The notes beneath the pieces are model-generated. The model ran no database searches. It was not told the DNA's origin and worked only from the letters and a program-made list of their open reading frames with translations. Source: Actinomycetes bacterium (GTDB lineage: Bacteria > Actinomycetota > Actinomycetes > Propionibacteriales > Propionibacteriaceae). Taken from it: 34,057 nucleotides of DNA. This document shows, in pieces, positions 8,558 through 15,447 of the stretch. A program made the translations under genes and the position numbers. Where the stretch lies: contig JAUHXZ010000025.1 in NCBI GenBank assembly GCA_030426725.1, positions 1 to 34,057 on the forward strand, written 5' to 3'. Every line of letters starts with the position of its first letter. Position 1 is the first letter of the stretch.

Positions 8558-9523
8558 ATGCGTGGAATCGTTGTGCGGGATGAGGGCGTGGCCCTCGAGG
8601 ACGGTGTCGAGGAACTGCTGAGTGACGAGGGCATCCTGGTCGAGGTGGCCTACTCGGATCTCAACTACAAGGACGGGCTCGCGGTCACCGGCCGACCCGG
8701 CGTCGTGCGGCAGAAGCCGCTCGTCGCGGGCATCGACATGGTGGGCCGCGTGGCGGAGTCGAACGACGAGCGCTGGGCGAAGGGCGACTGGCTCGTCCTC
8801 AACGGCGCCGGGCTCTCCGAGACGAGACACGGCGGCTACGCTGAGCTGGCCCGCGCCGACTCCGACCTGGCCGTCCGCGTCCCCGACGGCCTGGAGCCCG
8901 AGCAGGCGGCGGCCCTCGGCACCGCCGGCTACACCGCCGCCCTCTCCGTCCTGCGCCTCGTCATGGAGGGGCTCACCCCCGAGGACGGTCCGGTGCTCGT
9001 CACCGGCGCGACCGGCGGGGTCGGCTCCGTGGCCGTCATGCTCCTGTCCGCCGCCGGCTTCGAGGTGACCGCCCTCACCGGGCGCCCCGACAAGTTCGGC
9101 GACTACCTGCGCGGCCTGGGCGCGGATCAGATCGTCACGCGCGAGTCGCTGGGCCAGCCCGGCCGGCCGATGCAGAAGGCACTCTACGCGGGCGTCGTCG
9201 ACTCCGTCGGCGGGCAGATCCTGGCCAACGCCATCGCGCAGACGATCCCCCATGGCACGGTCGCGGCGTGCGGGTTGGCCGCGTCGCCCGACCTCCCAGC
9301 GTCGGTCCTGCCGTTCATACTGCGCGGTGTGACGCTGGCCGGTATCGACTCGGTGTGGGCCACCGTCGAGGACCGCGCCGACGCGTGGCGTGTGCTCGCC
9401 CGAGGGGTCGACCTGGACCAGCTCGACGCCATGACCAGCAGGGTCGGTCTCGACGATGTGATCACGGCGGGCGAGGACCTGCTCGCGGGCCGCCTCCACG
9501 GCCGCACTCTCGTCGAGCTCTGA
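8558..9523 (+). CDS. acuI: Zinc-free medium-chain reductase, AcuI/YhdH family
   Basis: A 321-residue NADPH-dependent quinone/acryloyl-CoA reductase-like enzyme. Family marks are VEVAYSDLNYKDGLAVTG (about 28-45), the GIDMVGRVAES segment, AALGTAGYTAALSVLRL, and the Rossmann loop VTGATGGVGSVA (near 147-158). The later segments VDSVGGQILANAI and RGVTLAGIDSV match YhdH/AcuI. Zinc-binding cysteines of true alcohol dehydrogenases are absent. AcuI reduces acryloyl-CoA to propionyl-CoA, a reaction that would suit a propionate-forming lineage, but the substrate here is unproven and the symbol reflects family only. Confidence 0.85.
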   Translation: MRGIVVRDEGVALEDGVEELLSDEGILVEVAYSDLNYKDGLAVTGRPGVVRQKPLVAGIDMVGRVAESNDERWAKGDWLVLNGAGLSETRHGGYAELARADSDLAVRVPDGLEPEQAAALGTAGYTAALSVLRLVMEGLTPEDGPVLVTGATGGVGSVAVMLLSAAGFEVTALTGRPDKFGDYLRGLGADQIVTRESLGQPGRPMQKALYAGVVDSVGGQILANAIAQTIPHGTVAACGLAASPDLPASVLPFILRGVTLAGIDSVWATVEDRADAWRVLARGVDLDQLDAMTSRVGLDDVITAGEDLLAGRLHGRTLVEL

Positions 9524-9536
9524 CCGCCCGGAGACG

Positions 9537-9738
9537 TTGAGCCTGACTCGCGGGTCGTGGACCGGCGATGAGCCTGATCCATGGCTCGACCGCGGTTTCG
9601 GCGGATTTCGGGCCGAATCGGTCGACGACACATGGATCAGGCTCAACCGTCCCCGTTGAACCGCGAGTCCGGCTCAACCGTCCCCGTTGAACCGCGTGTC
9701 CGGCTCAACTCCTCCCGACGAACCGCGTGTCCGGCTCG
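9537..9738. repeat. Array of six short inverted/tandem repeat units
   Basis: The gap between the convergent acuI-like and ribY-like genes is packed with one repeat family. Forward units lie at 9537-9556 (TTGAGCCTGACTCGCGGGTC) and 9568-9587 (ATGAGCCTGATCCATGGCTC). Reverse units lie at 9628-9646, 9656-9677, 9687-9708 and 9720-9738. The last three share the core GAACCGCGtGTCCGGCTC with an exact 31-bp period and 9-nt linkers (CCGTCCCCG). Units two and three make a perfect 15-bp inverted repeat (TGAGCCTGATCCATG, 9569-9583 with 9631-9645). The same family recurs at 31738-31845. It could terminate both converging transcripts. Confidence 0.85.
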
Positions 9739-9765
9739 TGCCGGTGCCGCGTGACGGGCGGGGTG

Positions 9766-10830
9766 TCAGGACAGGTCGAGGTCGACGTAGGGGTTCTCCG
9801 GGACCGACTCGATGATCCCCGCCTCCGCCAGGAACTCGCCCATCCGGTCGAACGCCGCGGTATCCAGCGAGACGTCAACCGCGCCGTCGCGCATCCACAG
9901 CTCGGTGGTCGCAGCGAGCACCGCCTCGGCCGACGCCCGCTGCGCGGGGTCGCTCAGCGCGGGCACCTGCTCCGCGGTGGCGTCGAGCGCCGCCTCCGGG
10001 TCGGCGATGACCGCCTGCTCCGCCTCCTTCATGGCGAGTGCGACAGCGGTGAGCACTTCGTCGGACACCTCCGTGCCGACGGTGATGAGGCTGGGGCCCA
10101 CGAGCCGCGGCGACGCCGGGTCCGAGATCGGCACCGACGCCACGTCCTCCCCCGCGGCCTCCAGCTGCACCAGTTCGTTGTTACGGAAGCCCAAGATGAA
10201 GTCCACCTGGTCGGCCGCCAGGGCACTGAGCTGCGTGTAGCCGATGTCCTGCAGCGTCACGTCCTCCTCGGTGAGCCCCGCCTCGTACAGCGCCGCGAGG
10301 GCGGCGTAGTAGCTCGAGCCGTAGTGGCCGGGGATGCCGACGGTGCGGCCCTCCAGCGCGGCCAGCCCGTCGGCGTCCAGGCCGAGGCCGGCACCACCCA
10401 TCACCTCGATGGGGTAGGTCTGGTAGCTCGTCGCGAAGGTACGCAGGTCCTGCCCGGCGGCAGCAGCGACCATCGCTTCGTCGGCCGTTGCGAACACGAC
10501 GTCCTCCTCCCCGGCCAGCACCGCGCCGAAGACGTCCTCCTGCTGTCCGTGGTGACGCAGCGTCACGTCGAGCCCGTGGCGTTCGAAGATGCCCTCGCTC
10601 ACGCCCAGGTAGAACGCGCTGAACTGAACGTTCGGGATGTAGGTCAGGCCGACGGTGATCTCCCCGTCGGGGAGCATCGTCGGCTCGGAGGCGGGCGTGC
10701 TCGCGGTGCTCGACGACATCGAGGCGTCCGAACTGGTCGGGGCCGTCGATGCTCCCGCGCAGGCGGTCAGGGTCAGGGCGCCCGCGCAGGCGAAGGCACC
10801 GATGACAAGGGATCGGCGGAGGGTGGTCAT
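9766..10830 (-). CDS. ribY: ABC transporter substrate-binding lipoprotein, riboflavin type (RibY-like)
   Basis: A 354-residue NMT1/THI5-like periplasmic-type binding protein. The N-terminus is a lipoprotein signal: basic MTTLRRS, a hydrophobic core and lipobox LTAC (Cys near residue 24), then a Ser/Thr-rich linker to about 50. The mature domain starts EITVGLTYIPNVQFSAFYLGVSEGIFERHGLDV, the classic NMT1-like opening, followed by GLAALEGRTVGIPGHYGSSYYAAL. Proteins of this family bind thiamine pyrimidines, riboflavin or other aromatic compounds. The FMN riboswitch ahead of the operon points to riboflavin. The start ATG 10830 overlaps the permease stop (ATGA) and has a GGAGA ribosome site. The symbol is tentative. 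Confidence 0.8.
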   Translation of the reverse strand: MTTLRRSLVIGAFACAGALTLTACAGASTAPTSSDASMSSSTASTPASEPTMLPDGEITVGLTYIPNVQFSAFYLGVSEGIFERHGLDVTLRHHGQQEDVFGAVLAGEEDVVFATADEAMVAAAAGQDLRTFATSYQTYPIEVMGGAGLGLDADGLAALEGRTVGIPGHYGSSYYAALAALYEAGLTEEDVTLQDIGYTQLSALAADQVDFILGFRNNELVQLEAAGEDVASVPISDPASPRLVGPSLITVGTEVSDEVLTAVALAMKEAEQAVIADPEAALDATAEQVPALSDPAQRASAEAVLAATTELWMRDGAVDVSLDTAAFDRMGEFLAEAGIIESVPENPYVDLDLS

Positions 10831-11666
10831 ATGGTTTCTCCTTGAAGTCGTGCGACGGCGGCCCGTTCCAAGGCGTGGACGAGCGCGTGCAGGGTGAGGG
10901 CGATGAGGCTGATCCACGCGACGACGGCGAACAGCCCGGCGGTGTCGGCCGCCTCGCGGGTGAGGGTGAGGAGCGTGCCGAGGCCGGCGCCGCCCATGAC
11001 GAGTTCCCCGACGACGGCGCCGGTCATGGTGAGGACCACGCCGCCGCGCACACCAGCGAGAATGGCGGGTGCGGCCATCGGACCCTCGATGTGCCACAGC
11101 CGCTGCCACCCGGTGGCCCCGTCGAGCAGGGCGTTCTCGACGACGCGCATGTCGAGGGACCGCATCCCCACGACGGTGGTCGTCACCATCGGGAAGAAGG
11201 CGATGACCGCGCACAGCACGGCGATCGGCACGGTCCCGTAGCCGATCCACAGCACCAGCAGCGGCGCGATGGCCACCAGCGGGATGGTCTGCGACACCGC
11301 GACGAACGGTTCGGCGACGGCGGCCAGCACCCGGGAGTGCGTGATGACGACGCCCAGCGGGATCGCCACGGCGATCGCGATGGCCGCGCCGAGCAGGGCC
11401 GCCGCGAGCGTGGGGGCCATGTAGTGCCAGGCGATGCCGGTGGTGAGCTGCAGCCACATCCGCGATGCGACGTCGACGGGGTTGGGGAGGTAGAGCGGGT
11501 CGATCACGCCGGACGCGGTCGCGGCCCACCAGAGCAGGAACACGACGGCGAACGACGCCAGGCTGGTCTTCCAGCGGCCGGCGGCGGGACGGGTGCGCGC
11601 GGGATAGGCCGACCACAGCCCCAGGTGGGCGAGTGTGCGGGCCCTGCGCCGCTCCTCGATGGTCAT
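10827..11666 (-). CDS. ribX: ABC transporter permease, riboflavin type (RibX-like)
   Basis: A 279-residue BPD_transp_1 permease. After a charged start (MTIEERRRARTLAHLG) there are about six helices (near 32-50, 82-105, 112-130, 138-160, 200-225 and 248-268). The ATPase-contact loop is readable as NALLDGATGWQRLWHIEGPMAAPAILAGVRGG, close to the EAA consensus. The ATG at 11666 is preceded by AGAAGGA, and it is the first gene after the FMN riboswitch. With the binding lipoprotein downstream it forms a RibXY-like importer. No ATPase gene is present in the operon or next to it, so one must be borrowed from elsewhere if the transporter works as an ABC system. Confidence 0.82.
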   Translation of the reverse strand: MTIEERRRARTLAHLGLWSAYPARTRPAAGRWKTSLASFAVVFLLWWAATASGVIDPLYLPNPVDVASRMWLQLTTGIAWHYMAPTLAAALLGAAIAIAVAIPLGVVITHSRVLAAVAEPFVAVSQTIPLVAIAPLLVLWIGYGTVPIAVLCAVIAFFPMVTTTVVGMRSLDMRVVENALLDGATGWQRLWHIEGPMAAPAILAGVRGGVVLTMTGAVVGELVMGGAGLGTLLTLTREAADTAGLFAVVAWISLIALTLHALVHALERAAVARLQGETI

Positions 11667-11751
11667 CGACCCCGTCCTTCTGCTCAGGTCCGGGGTGCAC
11701 GCAACAGCGACGGGCATGCGGGCACGGAAACGTGCGCGCGCCGTCGTGGCG

Positions 11752-11881
11752 CGTGTTCCTCCCATCCAGACTCTGACTGTCGGTCTCGGAGTTCCACCGA
11801 GTCAACCCGTTGGCCACGAGGGCCGCGGGGGTCGCGGACTATCACCGCCGGTTCGGACTTTCACCGACCCCGGAACACGTT
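11752..11881 (-). promoter_or_regulatory. FMN riboswitch (RFN element)
   Basis: Read on the minus strand, the conserved blocks of the FMN aptamer follow in order: GTTCCGGGGTCGGTGAAAGT, ACCGGCGGTGATAGTCCGCG, GGTTGACTCGGTGGAACTCC, and AGTCTGGATGGGAGGAAC. P1 pairs CGTGTTCC (11879-11872) with GGAACACG (11759-11752). The variable arm near 11821-11835 is GC-rich. Downstream, CGCGCC-acgac-GGCGCG (11753-11737) can form a hairpin that competes with the 3' strand of P1, a likely expression platform about 60 nt before the AGAAGGA ribosome site of the permease gene. FMN binding is expected to lower expression of the importer. Confidence 0.95.
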
Positions 11882-11888
11882 TGGCCGC

Positions 11889-11894
11889 ATTCTA
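11889..11894 (-). promoter_or_regulatory. -10 box for the FMN riboswitch transcript
   Basis: TAGAAT on the minus strand (11894-11889) places transcription start 7 nt later at about 11881, one or two nucleotides before riboswitch P1. It lies in the 38-bp gap after the glnE stop. No -35 match is evident. Confidence 0.7.
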
Positions 11895-11932
11895 GCACCG
11901 GGCCCCCAGCCCCGCCGCGAGGTCCCGGCGGC

Positions 11933-14857
11933 CTACGGCTGCCCCTCCCAGAAGACGTGCTCGACGACCTCCTTGGCACGGCGCAGCAGCCGTCGGGTAT
12001 CGTCCAGCAGCTTCGATGCCTCCCCGGGGCCGTACCCGAGCAGCACGGCGATGGCCGCCAGTTCCCGGTAGTCGGCCGGCAGCGAATCCCCCGCCCGACC
12101 GCGCACGAGCATGACGGCGTCGCGCAGGTTGCTGGCCCGCGCCCAGCCTTCCTCCAGGCGGACGGCCTGTTCATCGGTGACGAAGCCCAGGCGGGCGAGC
12201 AGGCGCAGCGTGTCCAGCGTCGAGGTGCTGCGCAGCCCCGGATGCTCGTGGGCGTGCTGCAACTGCAGGAGCTGGACGGTCCATTCGACGTCCGACAGTC
12301 CCCCGGGGCCGAGCTTGAGGTGCCGCTCGCGCGGGACGCCCTTGGGGATGCGTTCCTTCTCCATCCGCGACTTCAGCTTCCGGATCTCGGCCACCTCCGC
12401 CCGCGACAGGCCCGACGGCGGGTAGCGGAAGTCCTCCACGTCGTCGAGGACGGCCTGCGCGAGCTCCACGTTCCCGGCCCCCGGCCGGGCGCGCAGCAGC
12501 ATCTGCGCCTCCCAGGTGGAGGCCCACTTGCCGTAGTAGGTGGCGTACGACGAGACCGTCCTGGCCTGCGGCCCGCCCTTGCCCTCGGGGCGCAGGTCGG
12601 TGTCGATGAGCAGCGCGGGCTCCGGCCCGGGCTTGCCGAGCATGTCGCTCATGGAGCGCACCAGGTCCCACACGCGGGTGAGGTCCTCGCCCTCCACGCC
12701 GTCGGGGACGACGAACATGCAGTCGGCGTCGGACGAGTAGGACATCTCTCGGCCACCCCAGCGGCCGAGCGCGATCACACCGACGTCCGGCGCCTCGATG
12801 TTCCGGCGGGCCAGCGCCAGGCCCGCGTCGATGGTGGCGGAGGCCAGATCGCTCAGCGCCTGCCCGACTGCTGACAGGTCGGCGAGCCCCAACACGTCGC
12901 TCAGCGCGATCCGGCACAGTTCCGCGCGGCGCATCGCGCGCAGCGACGCGACGGCCTTGTCGAGGTCGTCCTGGCGGCTGGCGGCCCGCAGCATGGTGTC
13001 GCGCAGCTCCTCGACGGTGCGCGGCCGCAACTCGTCGTTGCCGGCGAGCATCTGGATGTGGTCGGGGTTGCGCTTGAGCAGGTCGACGACGTAGCGGCTG
13101 GTCGACGAGATCCGCGCCAGACGGTGCGCCATGTAGCCCTCGTCGCGCATCGCCCGCATGTACCAGGCGGTGGTCCCCAGCGACTCGGACAGCTGCCGGA
13201 ACGCCAACAGGCCGAAGTCCGGGTTCGGGCCCTCGGCGAACCACTCGAGCATGGCCGGCATGAGCTGTCGCTGGATCTCGGCCCTGCGGTCGGTGCCCTT
13301 GATGAGGGCCTGGATGTGTCCGAGGGCGGCCTTCGGATCCGCGAACCCCAGGGCCCGCATGCGCGTGGTCGCCGCCTCGGTCGTGAGCCGGAGCTCCTCG
13401 GTGCGGACGGTGCTCACGGCGTCGAGGAGCGGCGAGAAGAAGATCCGCTGCTGCAGCCGACGCACGTGCCGGGTGGAGTCGCGCCACTTGGTGTGCAACT
13501 CCTTCGCCGAGAGCCCGAGCGTGCGCCCGATGTGCTCCCGGGCCAGCTCGTCGTCGGGGAAGAGGTGCGTGCGACGCATCCGGCGGAGCTGCACGCGATG
13601 CTCGAGCACCCGCTGGAACCGGTACGCGTCAGCCATCTCGGCCCCGTCGGCCCGGCCGATGTAGCCGTTGGTCACCAGCGCCTTGAGCCCGGCGAACGTG
13701 CCGCGCACCCGTAGCCGCTCGTCGGCACGCCCGTGGACGAGCTGGAGCAGCTGGACGGAGAACTCCGTGTCGCGGAGGCCCCCCGAGCCGAGCTTGATCT
13801 CCGCGTCGGCCTGCTTGGCGGGGATGAGGGCGATGACGCGCTCGCGCATCGCACGGACCTCGGCGAGGAACTCGGGCCGCTCCCCCGCCCGCCACACCAT
13901 GGGCCAGACGAGGTCGACGAACCCCTGGCCGAGTTCGAGGTCGCCCGCGGCGGGACGGGCCTTGAGCATGGCCTGGAACTCCCAGTTCTTCGCCCACTTC
14001 TCGTAGTAGGTGCGGCAGCTGGCCAGGGTGCGCACGAGCGGACCGGCCTTGCCCTCGGGGCGCAGCGCCGCGTCGATCTGCCAGATGGTGCCCTCCGCCG
14101 TGTGGGCCGAGCAGATCCTCGCCTGTGCCGCGACGAGCCTGGACGCGACCGAGACGGCCTCCTCGGCGCTCGCCTCCCCCACCGGCTCCGCGACATACAG
14201 CACGTCGACGTCGGAGATGTAGTTGAGTTCCTCCGCGCCCGTCTTGCCCAGCGCGATGATCGCGAGGCGGCACTTCTCCCAGCCGGCCACTTCGGACCGG
14301 GCGTAGGCCAGCGACATCGACAGGACGGCATCCGCGACGTGCGCCAGTTCGAGGGCGATGTCGTCGGCGATCTCGGCCGAGTCCGGGGCGGCGAGATCAC
14401 GTGCGGCGATCTCGATGAGAGCGGCCCGGTTGGCGAGCCGGAGGGCGTCCCCGTTGCCCCGGGCGACCTCGCCGTCGAGCCCCACCCGCTCGGCGAAGTA
14501 CGCCTCCCAGCCGGTGCGACCCCTCGGGCGGGGCGCAGTGCGCAGCGCCTCCGCCTCACGCGGGTGGCGTACGAGGGTCTGCGCGAGCACCGACGACCCA
14601 CCGAGGACGAGCGTGACGCGCCGCAGCCAGCCGTCGTCGGCGGAGAGCTCGGCGAACAGGTCGGAGTCCTCGGCTGAGATCCGTTCGAGGCAGTCCAGTG
14701 CGAGGTCGCGGTCGGCGACGGCGTCGAAGATCGCCAGGTCGATGGGCGGGTCGTCGTCGATCCGGCGCTGCCACTTCTCCCACACCGCGGCGCTGGCCGA
14801 TGCGGAGTCGAAGCCGCGCCTGGCGAACTCGCCCGCCTGCGACTGGTTCCTTCTCAC
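11933..14857 (-). CDS. glnE: Bifunctional glutamine synthetase adenylyltransferase/deadenylase
   Basis: A 974-residue cytoplasmic enzyme that adds AMP to, and removes it from, the regulatory tyrosine of GlnA1. It shows the expected two nucleotidyltransferase halves. The N-terminal one (deadenylation in studied homologues) has GKTGAEELNYISDVDVLYV near 200-218. The C-terminal one (adenylylation) has GRWGGREMSYSSDADCMFV near 692-710. Each is followed by a GlnD-PII-uridylyltransferase-like helical domain with LGPGGLSDVEWTVQLLQLQ or the equivalent LGSGGLRDTEFSVQLLQL. GTG 14857 is taken as start because TAGGGT lies 7 nt before it; an in-frame GTG at 14866 is inside that box. glnA1 and glnA2 are both nearby, the usual actinobacterial grouping. 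Confidence 0.97.
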   Translation of the reverse strand: MRRNQSQAGEFARRGFDSASASAAVWEKWQRRIDDDPPIDLAIFDAVADRDLALDCLERISAEDSDLFAELSADDGWLRRVTLVLGGSSVLAQTLVRHPREAEALRTAPRPRGRTGWEAYFAERVGLDGEVARGNGDALRLANRAALIEIAARDLAAPDSAEIADDIALELAHVADAVLSMSLAYARSEVAGWEKCRLAIIALGKTGAEELNYISDVDVLYVAEPVGEASAEEAVSVASRLVAAQARICSAHTAEGTIWQIDAALRPEGKAGPLVRTLASCRTYYEKWAKNWEFQAMLKARPAAGDLELGQGFVDLVWPMVWRAGERPEFLAEVRAMRERVIALIPAKQADAEIKLGSGGLRDTEFSVQLLQLVHGRADERLRVRGTFAGLKALVTNGYIGRADGAEMADAYRFQRVLEHRVQLRRMRRTHLFPDDELAREHIGRTLGLSAKELHTKWRDSTRHVRRLQQRIFFSPLLDAVSTVRTEELRLTTEAATTRMRALGFADPKAALGHIQALIKGTDRRAEIQRQLMPAMLEWFAEGPNPDFGLLAFRQLSESLGTTAWYMRAMRDEGYMAHRLARISSTSRYVVDLLKRNPDHIQMLAGNDELRPRTVEELRDTMLRAASRQDDLDKAVASLRAMRRAELCRIALSDVLGLADLSAVGQALSDLASATIDAGLALARRNIEAPDVGVIALGRWGGREMSYSSDADCMFVVPDGVEGEDLTRVWDLVRSMSDMLGKPGPEPALLIDTDLRPEGKGGPQARTVSSYATYYGKWASTWEAQMLLRARPGAGNVELAQAVLDDVEDFRYPPSGLSRAEVAEIRKLKSRMEKERIPKGVPRERHLKLGPGGLSDVEWTVQLLQLQHAHEHPGLRSTSTLDTLRLLARLGFVTDEQAVRLEEGWARASNLRDAVMLVRGRAGDSLPADYRELAAIAVLLGYGPGEASKLLDDTRRLLRRAKEVVEHVFWEGQP

Positions 14858-14864
14858 GCGTCCC

Positions 14865-14904
14865 ACCCTAGCCAGCGCGGCATGGGGCGCGGGGCGGATA
14901 TCCT
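14865..14904. promoter_or_regulatory. Divergent promoter pair (glnE / sterol-carrier-like gene)
   Basis: Minus-strand TAGGGT at 14870-14865 is 7 nt from the glnE GTG (14857). Plus-strand TATCCT at 14899-14904 is 9 nt from the ATG at 14914. The boxes are 28 bp apart, so polymerase binding should be mutually exclusive. Confidence 0.58.
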
Positions 14905-14913
14905 GGGCCGGCC

Positions 14914-15351
14914 ATGTTCAAACCCACACCGAAGGTCGTCGCCGCGCTGCGCGAGCGGCTCGGCACGGACGCCGCGCTGGAGACGGACCTGACCCGACGT
15001 CGTCCCGATCTGACGGCGGCGCTGCTGCGGGCCGCCGCGGACCCCGCCCCGCTGGGCCGGGACCTCACCGCCGCGGTGTGCCGGGCGGGCTGCGCCCTGC
15101 TCGGCGAGCGTCACCCCGGGGCGACGATCGAGGTGCGGGTGCCCCCGTTCGCGGCCGTCCAGATCGGTTTCGGCACGGGCCCCAGCCACACGCGGGGCAC
15201 GCCGCCGAATGTCGTCGAGATGTCCGCGGACACGTTCATCGCGCTGGCGGTCGGACGCCTGGCCTGGGCCGACGCCACGATGAGCGCGTCGGGGGTGCAT
15301 GCCGACGAAGCCTCCCGCGCCTTCCCCCTCCGGTCACCCGCGGGGGGTTGA
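14914..15351 (+). CDS. Sterol carrier family (SCP-like) small protein
   Basis: A 145-residue cytoplasmic protein resembling the bacterial SCP-2-like orthologues annotated in actinobacteria. The central VRVPPFAAVQIGFGTGPSHTRGTPPNVVEMSADTFIALAVGRLAWADA carries the recognisable core, with the beta strand (PPFAAVQ), the loop GPSHTRGTPPNVVE, and the SADTFIALAVGRLAW helix shared with SCP domains. Possible ligand (lipid or acyl-CoA) is unknown. It is divergent from glnE and convergent with glnA2. Its stop codon (15349-15351) lies inside the left arm of the hairpin at 15348-15428. Confidence 0.78.
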   Translation: MFKPTPKVVAALRERLGTDAALETDLTRRRPDLTAALLRAAADPAPLGRDLTAAVCRAGCALLGERHPGATIEVRVPPFAAVQIGFGTGPSHTRGTPPNVVEMSADTFIALAVGRLAWADATMSASGVHADEASRAFPLRSPAGG

Positions 15352-15428
15352 GCAATTGGCTGGGTTCGTCGCGGGGGCCCCGCGGCGCCGCCGCGTGGGC
15401 CCTCCGGCGACCCTTGCCAATTGCTCAA
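15348..15428. repeat. Large inverted repeat between convergent genes
   Basis: TTGAGCAATTGGC (15348-15360) and GCCAATTGCTCAA (15416-15428) are a perfect 13-bp inverted repeat. The 55-bp interior is GC-rich and partly self-complementary (GGGCCC near 15375 and 15397). The left arm contains the TGA stop of the sterol-carrier gene. It ends 19 bp from the glnA2 stop on the other strand, so it may act as a two-way terminator or be a mobile-repeat relic. Confidence 0.8.
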
Positions 15429-15447
15429 ACCACGGGACGCGGGCGGG

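Noticed and set aside
6548..9646. A 1032-codon open frame on the minus strand
   Set aside because: It is antisense to the MMPL and acuI genes, has no recognisable domain, and has the Arg/Gly/His/Val-rich composition of a shadow frame in GC-rich DNA.
9656..9738. Possible CRISPR array (31-bp period)
   Set aside because: The units are imperfect inverted elements with a constant 9-nt linker, no variable spacers, and no cas genes.
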